DNA of 64,000 nucleotides from Gammaproteobacteria bacterium (GTDB lineage: Bacteria > Pseudomonadota > Gammaproteobacteria > Acidithiobacillales > Acidithiobacillaceae): the NCBI GenBank assembly GCA_023381645.1, contig JAMCRJ010000060.1, positions 17,041 to 81,040 of the forward strand, in the 5' to 3' direction. The notes under the pieces were generated by a model. The model was not told the origin of the DNA. It did not search any database and was given only the letters and a program-made list of their open reading frames with translations. The translations under genes were made by a program, and so were the position numbers. Below are positions 13,986 to 23,383 of this stretch, piece by piece. Positions within the stretch are counted from its first letter, which is position 1. Each line of letters opens with the position of its first letter.

Positions 13986-14891
13986 ATGCGCAAGAAGTCT
14001 AAAGTTCCCTCGGCGCCCGACATTGAGCGCATCACTCGGCCAGCCACCATCTCACTACGCGGCTCAACATTGTTTGAGGGAGACGCCCTCACCGTCTTGC
14101 GCCGCCTTCCATCCGAGGCCGTGCGCTGCGTGGTCACTTCTCCACCGTATTGGGGGCTTCGAGATTACGGGTTTACCGAGCAGATTGGACTGGAAAACAC
14201 ATTGCCTCAGTTCATCCACCGCCTTGTCACAATTTTCTCGGAAGTCAAGCGAGTACTAACGGACGACGGAACCTTATGGCTCAATATCGGTGATGGGTAT
14301 ACCAGCGGAAACCGGAGATGGCGGGCACCAGACAAAAAGAACCCCGCTCGGGCCATGGACGTTCGGCCAGACACACCGGAGGGCTTAAAGCCCAAGGATC
14401 TAATGGGCGTTCCTTGGCGTCTTGCCTTTTCATTGCAGGAGGATGGCTGGTATCTCCGTAGTGACGTCGTATGGCACAAGCCAAATGCAATGCCCGAGAG
14501 CGTCAAGGATCGCCCTGCACGTTCGCATGAGTACCTGTTCATGCTCACAAAATCAGAACGATATTTCTACAACTGGCAGGCAGTCAGGGAAACCGCAGAT
14601 ATGGGCGGGTTGCGCAACCGCCGCTCGGTATGGAACGTAAACACTAAGCCTTTTTCCGGTGCCCACTTCGCAACCTTCCCCCCGGACCTGATCCGGCCTT
14701 GTATTGAGGCTTCCACGCAGCCAGGCGACTATGTACTCGATCCGTTCTTCGGGTCGGGAACCGTGGGCCTCGTATGCCAGGAGGAACACCGGCAATACGT
14801 AGGCATTGAACTGAACCCGGAATATGTCGCCCTAGCCGCCGACCGATTGCAGGGGCACGACAGCAACGTAGTCAGGATTGCGGCGGCATGA
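13986..14891 (+). CDS. Type II DNA methyltransferase (beta class, probable m4C)
   Basis: 302 residues; I chose the ATG at 13,986 because GCGGAGGA lies just upstream and 302 fits the family. The catalytic motif IV (TSPPYWGLRDYG) comes before the SAM-binding motif I (DPFFGSGTVGLV), the circular order of beta-class enzymes; SPPY is the N4-cytosine version. The whole resembles M.XcyI/M.Cfr9I-type enzymes, which modify CCCGGG, and the linked endonuclease points the same way. Its stop overlaps the nuclease start (ATGA), so protection is made before cutting. Confidence 0.8.
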   Translation: MRKKSKVPSAPDIERITRPATISLRGSTLFEGDALTVLRRLPSEAVRCVVTSPPYWGLRDYGFTEQIGLENTLPQFIHRLVTIFSEVKRVLTDDGTLWLNIGDGYTSGNRRWRAPDKKNPARAMDVRPDTPEGLKPKDLMGVPWRLAFSLQEDGWYLRSDVVWHKPNAMPESVKDRPARSHEYLFMLTKSERYFYNWQAVRETADMGGLRNRRSVWNVNTKPFSGAHFATFPPDLIRPCIEASTQPGDYVLDPFFGSGTVGLVCQEEHRQYVGIELNPEYVALAADRLQGHDSNVVRIAAA

Positions 14892-15880
14892 CGAAAAAGA
14901 TCAAATTTCCCCCGCCGAAACTACAAGTCGATTTCGCTTTCGCCCTGAAACGCTTCCGCGCCGTCTACCTGCAAAGCGCCCTCCTGGAGACTGTGCGCGA
15001 CCTCGACATTACAGAGATCGACCGGCAGCTTGCCCAATTCGTGCCCCCGGCCGACTTGGCTGCGGTCGCGCAATATGGCTTACGCGGTGAACTGCTTTTC
15101 GCCGTACCTGCCGTGCTTGAGGCGAACCCGCACTTGTTGGGCTATTACCGCTTGCTCATGGGCTATAGCCAGAAGGAGTTTTACGGCGGCGACAAGGGTT
15201 TCGGTGTTGGCTATTTCAAGTCCATGGAGGAAAAGGGAAAGATCAGCCAAGCCTCAGCGGCCGACTTGCCCGAACTCTGCGCCGCCTTCTGCGAAACCGC
15301 TTCGCTCCTGCTCGCCGGCATCGGACCGCTGCGCCTGAGCCGTGAACTTCTGGACGATCTTACCCTCCTGACCGTCGGGCCGCAGTTGCGTGGTGGTGCC
15401 AACAACCAGCGTGGTGCCGATGGCATTGTCCAGGTATTCGAGATCATCCGCGAAATCGTCGCTCATGCGGTTGCCGAGTTACGCGAGAGCGCTATTGAGG
15501 TAAAAAGCGCCACCGGCCGCCCGTTCCTGATCGAGTTTGCGGCTGACCCAGACATCATCATTCGGGAAGAAATGGCGCACCAGCATTACCGCAACGTCGT
15601 TGCCATTGAGGTCAAGAGCGGCACTGATATCTCCAACATCCACAACCGTATTGGTGAGGCCGAGAAGAGCCACCAAAAGGCCGGGCAGCGCGGGTTTACC
15701 GAGTGCTGGACCGTGGTCAACGTCAACCGCCTGGATATGGCGAAAGCCCGCGCTGAATCCCCATCGACAGACCGCTTTTACTCTCTGGCCACCCTCGCCA
15801 TGCGAGCTGGCGACGAATACGACGACTTCCGGCGCCGTGTCATGTCGCTAACTGCAATTCCATCGCCACCACACTCATAG
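14888..15880 (+). CDS. XcyI/Cfr9I-like type II restriction endonuclease
   Basis: 330 residues, the usual length of this family. The start FPPPKLQVDFAFALKRFRAVYLQSALLETVRDL and the catalytic half (PFLIEFAADPDIIIREE, then NVVAIEVKSGTDISNIHNRIGEAEKSHQ) fit the XcyI/Cfr9I family of PD-(D/E)XK enzymes, with PDIII supplying the Asp and EVKSG the Glu-x-Lys. Known members cut CCCGGG; specificity here is inferred. The four-base overlap with the methyltransferase and the flanking attC make this a two-gene restriction cassette, which should also stabilise the array as an addiction module. Confidence 0.7.
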   Translation: MTKKIKFPPPKLQVDFAFALKRFRAVYLQSALLETVRDLDITEIDRQLAQFVPPADLAAVAQYGLRGELLFAVPAVLEANPHLLGYYRLLMGYSQKEFYGGDKGFGVGYFKSMEEKGKISQASAADLPELCAAFCETASLLLAGIGPLRLSRELLDDLTLLTVGPQLRGGANNQRGADGIVQVFEIIREIVAHAVAELRESAIEVKSATGRPFLIEFAADPDIIIREEMAHQHYRNVVAIEVKSGTDISNIHNRIGEAEKSHQKAGQRGFTECWTVVNVNRLDMAKARAESPSTDRFYSLATLAMRAGDEYDDFRRRVMSLTAIPSPPHS

Positions 15881-15890
15881 ATGCAGTGAC

Positions 15891-15958
15891 GCCGAACCCA
15901 TCATTCCACCGGCCTGCGCGAAAAGCCGCGCAGGCCGGTGAATTCAAACGTGTGCGCC
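15891..15958 (+). other. attC recombination site 14 with variant right box
   Basis: GCCGAAC (15,891-15,897), a perfect stem CACCGGCCTGCGCG AAAAGC CGCGCAGGCCGGTG, then AAACGTGTGCGCC in place of AAACGTTRRRY. The hairpin is one of the strongest in the window. Confidence 0.85.
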
Positions 15959-16018
15959 GTAAATTCAGCATCTGCGTGGTGTGGTGACAAAAGGCACACA
16001 GCGGCGTAAGCTGCTCTC

Positions 16019-16312
16019 ATGAAACCATTTCGCTGGAGTCCGGAGAAGAACGAGACCGTCAAAGCGGAGCGGGGAATTTCGTTTGAGAACATTGTTGTCT
16101 CAATCGAAGCCGGTGGGTTGCTGGACATTGTGGCTCACCCGAACCAGACGAAATACCCCAAGCAGCGCGTTCTCGTAGTGGCGAGTGACAACTAGGCTTA
16201 TTTGGTGCCGTTTGTTGAAGAGGAAGAGTATTTCTTTCTCAAGACCGTAATCCCGAGCCGCAAGGCAACGAGGGACTATTTGAATCAAGGTGAAACAGAT
16301 GCCGAAAATTGA
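16019..16312 (+). pseudogene. BrnT-like toxin broken by an in-frame TAG
   Basis: From ATG 16,019 the frame gives MKPFRWSPEKNETVKAERGISFENIVV ... RVLVVASDN, then TAG at 16,193-16,195, then AYLVPFVEEEEYFFLKTVIPSRKATRDYL to a stop at 16,312. Against the sister gene at 9,650 (RMLVVRIRGYAYLVPFV) the TAG replaces a tyrosine codon, so a single T-to-G change explains it. The 58-residue product lacks the C-terminal strands. The antitoxin downstream is intact. Confidence 0.85.
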
Positions 16313-16622
16313 TGCCTACGAACGTGAAGTCCTCACCGCCTTTGAGAAAGGCCAACTGAAGTCCGTTGCCACGAAGGCCGAGCTAGCGAAATTCAAGGCA
16401 GCAGCGCGCGCTACGGCTATTAAAGATCGCCGGGTCAACATCCGCCAGTCGTCTGGCGATTTGAGCGACATTCAAGTTAAGGCACTTGAAGAAGGTGTGC
16501 CGTATCAAACGCTCATCGCCAGCGTTCTTCACAAGTACGTTACGGGCCGTCTGGCCGAGCCGCGCGCCACCAAGCAATCAAGTCGTCCCGCGACAAAACG
16601 GCGCGTTACGTCTGGCAGTTGA
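16299..16622 (+). CDS. Ribbon-helix-helix antitoxin, partner toxin inactivated
   Basis: 107 residues from ATG 16,299; GTG at 16,290 is an alternative. RRVNIRQSSGDLSDIQVKALEEGVPYQTLIASVLHKYVTGRLAEP is the same CopG-like domain as in the 9,939 antitoxin. It overlaps the end of the dead toxin gene by 14 bases. Kept without its toxin, it could act as an anti-addiction factor against the related module at 9,650. Confidence 0.8.
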   Translation: MPKIDAYEREVLTAFEKGQLKSVATKAELAKFKAAARATAIKDRRVNIRQSSGDLSDIQVKALEEGVPYQTLIASVLHKYVTGRLAEPRATKQSSRPATKRRVTSGS

Positions 16623-16642
16623 ATGTTCACTTTGGCGCCGAC

Positions 16643-16712
16643 GCCCAACCCGGCGGTGCAAGGGACGCTGCGCGATAAAGCCGCGCCGCGCCCCTGACCT
16701 TGAACGTTGGGC
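16643..16712 (+). other. attC recombination site 15
   Basis: GCCCAAC (16,643-16,649) to GTTGGGC (16,706-16,712), a perfectly complementary pair of outer boxes, with stem GGGACGCTGCGCG / CGCGCCGCGCCCC. Confidence 0.9.
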
Positions 16713-16726
16713 AAGACGAGGCTGAC

Positions 16727-16885
16727 ATGAAGTTTGAATTGGAAGAAAGTCTCCGAGGCGCGCCTGACGAGGAATTGTTAGAGGATCTACGTCGCAGTGT
16801 AAAATCTCTCGGTCGAGAAACCATCACCATCCCCCGGTGTCAGGGTAGTTGTCGCGTCTCTGAAATGGAGTCAGGCGTAGGGTGA
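16727..16885 (+). pseudogene. Truncated gene resembling a homing-endonuclease-associated repeat protein
   Basis: From ATG 16,727, MKFELEESLRGAPDEELLEDLRRSVKSLGRETITIP resembles the start of HNH proteins with homing-endonuclease-associated repeats (DEELLADLRR...LG...T...). At about 16,836 the similarity stops and the frame enters unrelated DNA (GTGTCAGGGTAGTTGTCGCG), ending at 16,885. The first array therefore ends in a broken cassette. Bases 16,886-17,000 hold no gene I can support; TGGACAGTCCCGTTTC at 16,903-16,918 might be an IS terminal repeat. Confidence 0.45.
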
Positions 16886-17000
16886 GATAACCTGGCCATA
16901 GTGGACAGTCCCGTTTCAGGAGGATGCCGGAAGCCCTGATCAAGCGGTGTATGCTATATTTTCATCCCTGCAAAAGGCCAGGGGCGGGTGTGATTGCGGT

Positions 17001-17849
17001 ATGGATGAAACAAGCGGAAGGCATCAGGCAGGGTCCTGTGGCGGGACAGGCGCGGCCTTTGATGCGATGGACCCTGACGAAAAAGTGGCTCTGGTGCGGG
17101 CCTTGCGCTGGCCGCTGTCGGCTTCGGCAGGCACACCATCCTGTTCGACGACGCCGGGCCGTCCTGTCCGGCCATTGCTCGTGGACCCTAAAAATTTGCC
17201 GCGGCGGCGCGCATTGACCACCGTGGCTGGTCGATTTGCCTTGCTCCATGCCCTCGCCCACATTGAATTCAATGCCATCAATCTCGCGCTGGATGCGATT
17301 TGCCGCTTTCCCGGGCTTCCCGATGATTTTTACCGCGACTGGTTGCAGGTGGCACAGGAAGAGGCCGAGCACTTCGTCCTGTTGCGCGGGCAATTGCGAC
17401 GCCTCGGTGGCGATTATGGCGATCTGCCCGCCCATGACGGTCTCTGGGAAATGGCTCTGGATACGGCGGCGGACCCTCTGGAACGCATGGCACTGGTGCC
17501 GCGCGTGCTGGAGGCTCGGGGACTGGATGTCACCCCGGCCATGCGCGAGCGGTTGCTGGCGGCAGGGGATGCAGAATCGGCCGCCGTGCTGGAGCGCGTT
17601 GAACGCGATGAGCGTGGGCATGTCGCGGTGGGCAGCCGCTGGTTTCGCTATCTCTGTACACAACGCGGCCTGGAGCCGGACCGCACCTTCATGACACTCC
17701 TGCAGCAGTATTATCGGGGACGGATTCAGGGGCCACTGGCGCTGACGGCGCGGCGCGCGGCGGGCTTTTCGGAGCCGGAGCTGGACTGGTTGCAGAGCCG
17801 CATCGGACAACCCGCCGCCACAAAGCCGGAGGAGGCTGATCATGATTGA
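17001..17849 (+). CDS. DUF455 ferritin-like protein
   Basis: 282 residues from ATG 17,001; a GTG at 16,947 would add 18 residues of unlikely composition. The conserved core [61 protein letters not shown] and [18 protein letters not shown] supplies paired Glu and His residues in helices, the pattern of a ferritin-like four-helix di-metal site. The function of DUF455 proteins is unknown. Its stop overlaps the tsaD start by 8 bases, so the two are cotranscribed. It is the first core gene after the cassette array. Confidence 0.85.
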   Translation: MDETSGRHQAGSCGGTGAAFDAMDPDEKVALVRALRWPLSASAGTPSCSTTPGRPVRPLLVDPKNLPRRRALTTVAGRFALLHALAHIEFNAINLALDAICRFPGLPDDFYRDWLQVAQEEAEHFVLLRGQLRRLGGDYGDLPAHDGLWEMALDTAADPLERMALVPRVLEARGLDVTPAMRERLLAAGDAESAAVLERVERDERGHVAVGSRWFRYLCTQRGLEPDRTFMTLLQQYYRGRIQGPLALTARRAAGFSEPELDWLQSRIGQPAATKPEEADHD

Positions 17850-18849
17850 GACGATACTGGGCATCGAAAGCTCCTGTGATGAAACCGGGCTTGCCCTCTA
17901 TGACCGCCAGCGTGGCCTGCTCGGCGAAGTGCTGTTCAGCCAGATTGCCCTGCATGCGCCCTATGGCGGCGTCGTACCGGAACTGGCGTCGCGGGACCAT
18001 GTGCGCCGCTTGCCCCTGTTGTTGGAGGAACTGCTGGCGCAGACGGGCGGGCAGCGCCCTGACGCCGTCGCCGTCACCGCTGGGCCGGGACTGATCGGTG
18101 CCCTGCTGGTGGGGGTGAGTTTTGCCCGCAGCCTCGCCATGGGCTGGGGTATCCCGGTGATCCCCGTGCATCATCTCGAAGGACATCTGCTCGCTCCTTT
18201 GCTGGGTGGCGTTGACCCCTTTCCGGCAGTAGCCCTGCTGGTTTCCGGTGGTCATACCCTGCTGGTGGAAGTCCGTGCTCCTGGCGACTATATTCTATTG
18301 GGAGAGACGCTGGATGACGCCGCTGGTGAGGCCTTCGACAAGGCGGCGAAGATGATGGGGCTGGGCTATCCGGGTGGCCCAGCGCTGGCTGCGCTGGCGG
18401 AGGGTGGAGATGCCCAGGCTTTTCGCCTGCCGCGACCGCTGCTGGACCGGCCGGGACTGGACTTCAGTTTCAGCGGTCTGAAAACGGCCTTTCGCTTGGC
18501 CTCCATGCCCATCGCACCAGACGATGGGCAAAAGCGGGCCGACCTGGCCGCCAGTTTTCAGGCCGCAGTGGTGGAGACGCTGTTCACGAAGTGCCAGCGC
18601 GCCCTGCAGCAGACCGGGCTGAAGCGTCTGATCGTGGCGGGTGGGGTCGGCGCCAACCGGGCGTTACGGGCCGCCCTGAACGGCATGGTGTCCGAAGGTG
18701 TGGAAGTCTTTATAGCCGATCTCGCGCATTGTACAGACAACGCGGCGATGATCGCCCTGACCGGTGCCCTGCACACGGAGCGGGCCCAGGTAGCCACAGC
18801 GGACTTCCCGGTGCGGGCGCGCTGGTCCCTGGCGGAGGAGGAAGCGTGA
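17842..18849 (+). CDS. tsaD: tRNA N6-adenosine threonylcarbamoyltransferase
   Basis: 335 residues, standard length. [15 protein letters not shown], the metal-binding HHLEGH near residue 112, LVSGGHT, the [19 protein letters not shown] signature and [12 protein letters not shown] are all present, so the ASKHA-fold enzyme should be active. It transfers the threonylcarbamoyl group to A37 of ANN-decoding tRNAs, working with TsaB and TsaE. It overlaps its upstream neighbour, and its stop overlaps the start of the TPR gene (ATGA-like TGATG). Confidence 0.97.
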   Translation: MIETILGIESSCDETGLALYDRQRGLLGEVLFSQIALHAPYGGVVPELASRDHVRRLPLLLEELLAQTGGQRPDAVAVTAGPGLIGALLVGVSFARSLAMGWGIPVIPVHHLEGHLLAPLLGGVDPFPAVALLVSGGHTLLVEVRAPGDYILLGETLDDAAGEAFDKAAKMMGLGYPGGPALAALAEGGDAQAFRLPRPLLDRPGLDFSFSGLKTAFRLASMPIAPDDGQKRADLAASFQAAVVETLFTKCQRALQQTGLKRLIVAGGVGANRALRAALNGMVSEGVEVFIADLAHCTDNAAMIALTGALHTERAQVATADFPVRARWSLAEEEA

Positions 18850-19376
18850 TGAACGAGCCATTTTCTCTGGATATGGTCGTCGACGAGCTGGCGGCGCAGG
18901 ATGTCGACTTTCAGGAGGGCCTGGACTGGCAGCAGACGGATCATCCGCAGGAAGCGGCCATCGCCTTCAAGCGAGCATTGGAGCATGGCCCCGAGAGCGC
19001 GGTGACCTGGACCTTCTACGCCTGGGCACTGTCTGCTTCCGGTGACCCACACGGGGCCATTGCTGCCTGCCGCCGCGCCATCGCTTGCGATGCGGAGTGG
19101 GGGCAGGCGTGGAATGATCTCGGCGAGTATTTGATGGATACCGGCCGTGAAGATGAGGCCCTCTTCGTGATTCGCCGCGCGCTCAAGGCCAAACGCTTCG
19201 ACAGCCCGCATCTGGCGCAGATGAATCTGGCCCGCTACTACCTGCATAAAGGCAGCATGCGCCGTGCCCTGGCTGCAGCGCAGGAGGCGCAGCGGCTGGT
19301 TCCCGGTTTTCGCCCCGCGGCGCGACTGGCGGACTGGATCAGCGACCGGATGCTGGAGTGGAACATCAAGGATTGA
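18849..19376 (+). CDS. Tetratricopeptide-repeat protein
   Basis: 175 residues starting in the stop of tsaD. Three to four TPR-like helical pairs are visible (HPQEAAIAFKRALEHGPES, GDPHGAIAACRRAIACDAEWGQAWNDLGEYL, REDEALFVIRRALKAK, GSMRRALAAAQEAQRLVPGF). No signal peptide. The protein is probably a cytoplasmic scaffold; partner unknown. It ends 6 bases from the convergent plsY stop, with no clear terminator between them. Confidence 0.85.
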   Translation: MNEPFSLDMVVDELAAQDVDFQEGLDWQQTDHPQEAAIAFKRALEHGPESAVTWTFYAWALSASGDPHGAIAACRRAIACDAEWGQAWNDLGEYLMDTGREDEALFVIRRALKAKRFDSPHLAQMNLARYYLHKGSMRRALAAAQEAQRLVPGFRPAARLADWISDRMLEWNIKD

Positions 19377-19382
19377 CGGTCC

Positions 19383-19979
19383 TCAGCGCCTTTTGAAGGG
19401 ACGTTCGCTGCCATCCAGCAGACGGCGGATATTGCCGCGGTGCCGCCAGAGGATCAGCAGCACCAGCACCATGATGAGCACCCGCATGCTCGTCGCAGAA
19501 GATACCGCAAAGACGATGGGCACCGCGCTGACCGCCGCCAGCAGCGCCGCCATGGACGAAACGCGCGTCACCGCAAACACCAGTATCCACATACCCAATA
19601 TCGACAAGCCCAGCACCGGCAGGAGCGCCAGCAGAATACCCAGCGCCGTGGCCACCCCTTTGCCGCCGCGAAAACCAAAAAACACCGGATAGAGATGGCC
19701 GAGAAAGGTGGCGAGGGCCACGGCGGCCAGCGCCCAGTCCTCCAGTCCCAGCAGGCGGGCGATGACGATGGGGACGACGCCCTTGGTCAAGTCTCCGAGC
19801 AAAGTCAGCAAGGCGGCCTTTTTGCCGCCGATGCGCAGGATGTTGGTGGCGCCGGGATTGCCCGATCCGGACTGGCGCGGGTCCCCCAGACCCAAGGCGC
19901 GCGCCACCAGAATGGCGGTGGCAATGGAACCGACGGCATATCCCCCGCCGATCAGGGCAACATCCAGAAGAAGTGACAT
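19383..19979 (-). CDS. plsY: Acyl-phosphate:glycerol-3-phosphate acyltransferase
   Basis: 198 residues with five predicted membrane helices. The three PlsY motifs are present: GSGNPGATNILR, GDLTKGVVPI and FRGGKGVATALG. It transfers the acyl group from acyl-phosphate (made by PlsX) to glycerol 3-phosphate, the first step of phospholipid synthesis, in the inner membrane. It is divergent from folB across 72 bases, a space likely to hold both promoters. Confidence 0.96.
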   Translation of the reverse strand: MSLLLDVALIGGGYAVGSIATAILVARALGLGDPRQSGSGNPGATNILRIGGKKAALLTLLGDLTKGVVPIVIARLLGLEDWALAAVALATFLGHLYPVFFGFRGGKGVATALGILLALLPVLGLSILGMWILVFAVTRVSSMAALLAAVSAVPIVFAVSSATSMRVLIMVLVLLILWRHRGNIRRLLDGSERPFKRR

Positions 19980-20051
19980 GCAGTGCTTTGGCCGGAAAAT
20001 TGGTTATTATAGGCCGAGCTGCGGCGGATTGCCGCTTTTTTCGGGATAAAC

Positions 20052-20411
20052 ATGGATATTCTTTTTGTACGTGAACTGAAGGTGGACACCCGCATCGGCA
20101 TCTACGACTGGGAACGTCAGGTCAAACAGACGGTGCTCATCGATCTGGATATCGCTGGGGATGCGGGGGCGGCGGCGCGGACCGACAAGGTGGAGAACAC
20201 CATCAACTACCAGACCATCTGCCAGCGCCTGGTCGCCCATATCGCCGCGTCGGAGGTGGAGCTGGTGGAGACCCTGGCCGAGCAGATCGCGGACATCATT
20301 CGTGGCGAATTCGGCGCGGCCTGGGTGGAGGTGACGGTGCATAAACCCGCCGCCGTGCGCGGGACGCGGGATGTGGGGGTGCGGATCGAGCGGGGCAGTC
20401 GCCTGCCCTGA
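20052..20411 (+). CDS. folB: Dihydroneopterin aldolase
   Basis: 119 residues. DILFVRELKVDTRIGIYDWERQVKQTVLIDLDI and TINYQTICQRLVAHI ... VELVETLAEQIADII with VTVHKPAAV give the complete tunnelling fold, including the catalytic Glu (GIYDWER) and Lys (HKP). It cleaves dihydroneopterin to 6-hydroxymethyl-dihydropterin in folate synthesis. It converges with rimO, 16 bases apart. Confidence 0.95.
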   Translation: MDILFVRELKVDTRIGIYDWERQVKQTVLIDLDIAGDAGAAARTDKVENTINYQTICQRLVAHIAASEVELVETLAEQIADIIRGEFGAAWVEVTVHKPAAVRGTRDVGVRIERGSRLP

Positions 20412-20427
20412 GCGACCAAAGGCCCGA

Positions 20428-21768
20428 TCAGGCCGACACCACCACCCCATACAAATCATGGGCATCCGCCCGGGTAATCTCCACCTCTACCCAGTCCCCG
20501 ACCTGCAACCCCGCCGCCTTGCCCAGATGCACCACACCATCGATCTCCGGGGCGTCGCCGGCGGAGCGGGCGGTCACCTTGCCGCCCCGGCCCACTGCGT
20601 CCACCAGCATGCGCTGACGCTGGCCCACCCGGCGTTGCAGGCGCCCCCGGCTGATGGCTTCCTGCACGGCCATGAATGCGGCGCGACGCTCTTCCTTGAG
20701 CGGCTCCGGCACCGCTCCGGCGATCGCGTTGGCGGGTGCGCCTTCTACTGCGGAATAGGCGAAACAACCGACCCGATCCAACTCCGCCGCCCGCAGAAAA
20801 TCCAGTAGCTCCGCAAAGTCCGCATCGGTCTCGCCGGGGAAGCCGACGATGAAGGTGCTGCGGATGGTCAGGTCGGGCACTGCCTGGCGCCAGCGGAGAA
20901 TCCGGTCGAGGGTTTTTTCGGCGGCGGCGGGGCGGCGCATGGTCTTGAGGATACGTGGACTGCCGTGCTGCAGGGGCACATCCAGGTAGGGCAGAATTTT
21001 GCCGGCCGCCATCAGGGGCAGGAGCTCGTCGATGTGCGGGTAGGGGTAGACGTAGTGCAGACGCACCCAGACGCCGAGTTCGCCCAGGGCCGCGCAGAGA
21101 TCGGTGATGCGGGTCTTGAGCGGGCGGCCGTCGTGAAAGGCGGTGCGGTATTTGCGGTCCACCCCGTAAGCGCCGGTGTCCTGAGAAATCACCAGCAGTT
21201 CTTTGGCGCCACCGGCCACCAGCGCCTCGGCCTCGCGCAGAATATCGTCCGGCTCGCGGCTGACCAGCTTGCCGCGCATGCTGGGAATGATGCAGAAACT
21301 GCATGACTGATTGCAGCCCTCGGAGATTTTCAGATAGGCATAGTGGGGTGGCGTCAGGCGCAGGCCCTGGGGCGGCACCAGATCGGTGTAGGGATCGTGG
21401 GCCGGAGGGAGCGCCGCATGGATCGCGTCGAGCACCGCACTGGCCTGGTTGGGGCCGGTGACGGCGAGCACCTTGGGATGGGCGCTGCGCACAAAGGCGC
21501 CGCCCGCGCGGGCACCCAGGCAACCGGTGACCACCACCTTGCCGTTCTCATCCAGCGCCTCGCCGATGGCCTCCAGCGATTCCGCCACCGCCGCGTCGAT
21601 AAAGCCGCAGGTATTGACGACCACCACGTCGGCGCTGGCGTAATCCCCCACCAGCAGGTAACCCTCGGCCCGCAACTGGGTGAGGATGCGCTCGCTGTCC
21701 ACCGTGGCCTTGGGGCAGCCGAGGCTGACGAAGCCGACTTTAGGCGCAATGCCTTTATTTTTAATCAT
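20428..21768 (-). CDS. rimO: Ribosomal protein S12 methylthiotransferase
   Basis: 446 residues. [18 protein letters not shown] opens the N-terminal [4Fe-4S] UPF0004 domain; the radical-SAM CxxxCxxC is CNQSCSFC; the C-terminal TRAM domain ends with [16 protein letters not shown]. RimO adds a methylthio group to Asp88 of S12. The start codon (ATG at 21,768) overlaps the stop of the ATPase gene upstream (ATGA), so rimO may be translationally coupled to the defence island. Confidence 0.96.
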   Translation of the reverse strand: MIKNKGIAPKVGFVSLGCPKATVDSERILTQLRAEGYLLVGDYASADVVVVNTCGFIDAAVAESLEAIGEALDENGKVVVTGCLGARAGGAFVRSAHPKVLAVTGPNQASAVLDAIHAALPPAHDPYTDLVPPQGLRLTPPHYAYLKISEGCNQSCSFCIIPSMRGKLVSREPDDILREAEALVAGGAKELLVISQDTGAYGVDRKYRTAFHDGRPLKTRITDLCAALGELGVWVRLHYVYPYPHIDELLPLMAAGKILPYLDVPLQHGSPRILKTMRRPAAAEKTLDRILRWRQAVPDLTIRSTFIVGFPGETDADFAELLDFLRAAELDRVGCFAYSAVEGAPANAIAGAVPEPLKEERRAAFMAVQEAISRGRLQRRVGQRQRMLVDAVGRGGKVTARSAGDAPEIDGVVHLGKAAGLQVGDWVEVEITRADAHDLYGVVVSA

Positions 21769-23225
21769 AATGAATCCATCTCGTTTTTAAGATTTTTTAC
21801 GGCTTGAATGGCATTTCCTAGTTCGGTCTTAATTTCATGCAGATCGGTGTTGTAGTGGCTGAATGCGTTCAACACGAGCGATCGATACTGTTCGATGGCA
21901 TTTGCCGAGTTCGGCAGATCGGCTTTGCTGGCTGCCCAGAAGTCCTCGCTGGAGTAGTCTTTGATCCGGGGCTTGAATACCAAAGATTTTTTCTTCTTCT
22001 CGCAATATTTACGGACCAGTTTTTCAAAAGCGGAGCGGGTATATACGGCCGCCGCTTTGTAGTCGCACTGATGAAGATGATGCTCGGCCGTAGCGATAAA
22101 GTCCTGGTTGTCGATAATAACCGGGATATCGCTACCATCCTTGCAAGTCTGTGCATAGAGCTCCATCGTTTTCCACGTGGATTTTCCTTCCAGAAATCCA
22201 CGTGCATATTCGAACCATGGTTTGTCGTATGTCGTGATGAAAATCTGGTAGTCAGGAAATTCCGTTTCGAGGATGCTCAACAGCGGTAGCCGGTTGGCGA
22301 TATCTAGACCGATAAAAATATCATCCAGGAACAGCACCTTGCAGGGTATGCCCTGCACATGGCGCTTGATCATTCCCAAATAAATGGAGATGGCGATGGC
22401 CGATAGTCGTGCCTCGTTGAGAAACAGATGCGGTTTGTCGATTTGCTTGCCTGCGTAGCTCAGTTCCACATGGACTTCGGCCCCCTCAAGGGCCGAATAG
22501 TCGCTGTTTGGGCGCACTTGGGAGAAGCGCAGATTCAGCTCGATATGGTGGTTGAAACGGTCGAGGATAGGCCTGGCATGGTTCAGGATGTTTTCCGGGC
22601 TGTCCGGCTTGAATAATTCGCCAAAAGCCTCGTTGAAAGCCCTCAAGGTGGCGCTCACATCCGCCTTTTTCCGGGTAATGAGATATTCCCTGCCGGTGCT
22701 TCTGCCGATGGCTTCCCCTACATCCGCCCATAATTCTCCCAACTCCTTGCCGCCAGTCAGAGAATACTTGAAATGTTTGAGTACGCCATTCACCAGCAGG
22801 TCAAAGAGGTTGATGACCTCGTCCTTCTTTAGGTGGTGGATGGCGAGCAGATGCTTATAGGTAAGAAAGCTCTTGAGCCTGTTGCCGTCGCGGATACTGG
22901 TATCCGCCGCCAGGCGAGTATCATTGACGGTGCTGTTCCATGAATAGGCTTTGGACCTTCTTTGGCCTTGGCTGTCAGGCTTGAAGGTGACCTTGACGGC
23001 AGTCTTGCCTTCCTTGCCCGGTCGCACAAACACGTTTTCCAGCTCGGCAAGATCAATGTCCTCAACGGAGGATTGGAAAAAGTCCTTCAGCGCGTAATAA
23101 AGCGAGCTTTTGCCGCTACCGTTTTCGCCGTAGATGAAGAGGTTTTTACCGTCGACAGTTATTTTATAACTGCCAAGAAAGGCCTTGTAATTGGTGACTT
23201 CAATGGACTGGATTCTCACCTGCAC
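21765..23225 (-). CDS. SMC/RecF-like AAA ATPase with helical C-terminal domain
   Basis: 486 residues starting with GTG at 23,225, behind AAAGGAG. The N-terminus [42 protein letters not shown] contains a Walker A (GENGSGKS); [13 protein letters not shown] is the Walker B; the insert between is shorter than in true SMC proteins, as in RloC/OLD-type ATPases. The last 130 residues ([27 protein letters not shown], then [13 protein letters not shown]) form a helical domain with a HEPN-like look but no RNxxxH. It is the last gene of a minus-strand trio with a methyltransferase and a PLD-helicase; a role as sensor or effector of a defence system is inferred. Confidence 0.75.
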   Translation of the reverse strand: MQVRIQSIEVTNYKAFLGSYKITVDGKNLFIYGENGSGKSSLYYALKDFFQSSVEDIDLAELENVFVRPGKEGKTAVKVTFKPDSQGQRRSKAYSWNSTVNDTRLAADTSIRDGNRLKSFLTYKHLLAIHHLKKDEVINLFDLLVNGVLKHFKYSLTGGKELGELWADVGEAIGRSTGREYLITRKKADVSATLRAFNEAFGELFKPDSPENILNHARPILDRFNHHIELNLRFSQVRPNSDYSALEGAEVHVELSYAGKQIDKPHLFLNEARLSAIAISIYLGMIKRHVQGIPCKVLFLDDIFIGLDIANRLPLLSILETEFPDYQIFITTYDKPWFEYARGFLEGKSTWKTMELYAQTCKDGSDIPVIIDNQDFIATAEHHLHQCDYKAAAVYTRSAFEKLVRKYCEKKKKSLVFKPRIKDYSSEDFWAASKADLPNSANAIEQYRSLVLNAFSHYNTDLHEIKTELGNAIQAVKNLKNEMDSL

Positions 23226-23383
23226 TCCTTTCGATTTGTCTTTATCCTGTGGTTATCCGACCCTATACATAGCTCATCTACCATGTGTGGAAGGAGTAAT
23301 GAAGCCGTCCCTTGGGGCGGCTTCAGCCCTTTTGGCTGTTTCCAGATGGCAGGATTCGTCGCAATATACATTGAGGGTGTCCG

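Noticed and set aside
23297..23324. Terminator between the methyltransferase and ATPase genes
   Set aside because: GAAGCCG/CGGCTTC forms a strong stem, but the minus strand has no T-run after it, so it may only attenuate or stabilise the transcript.
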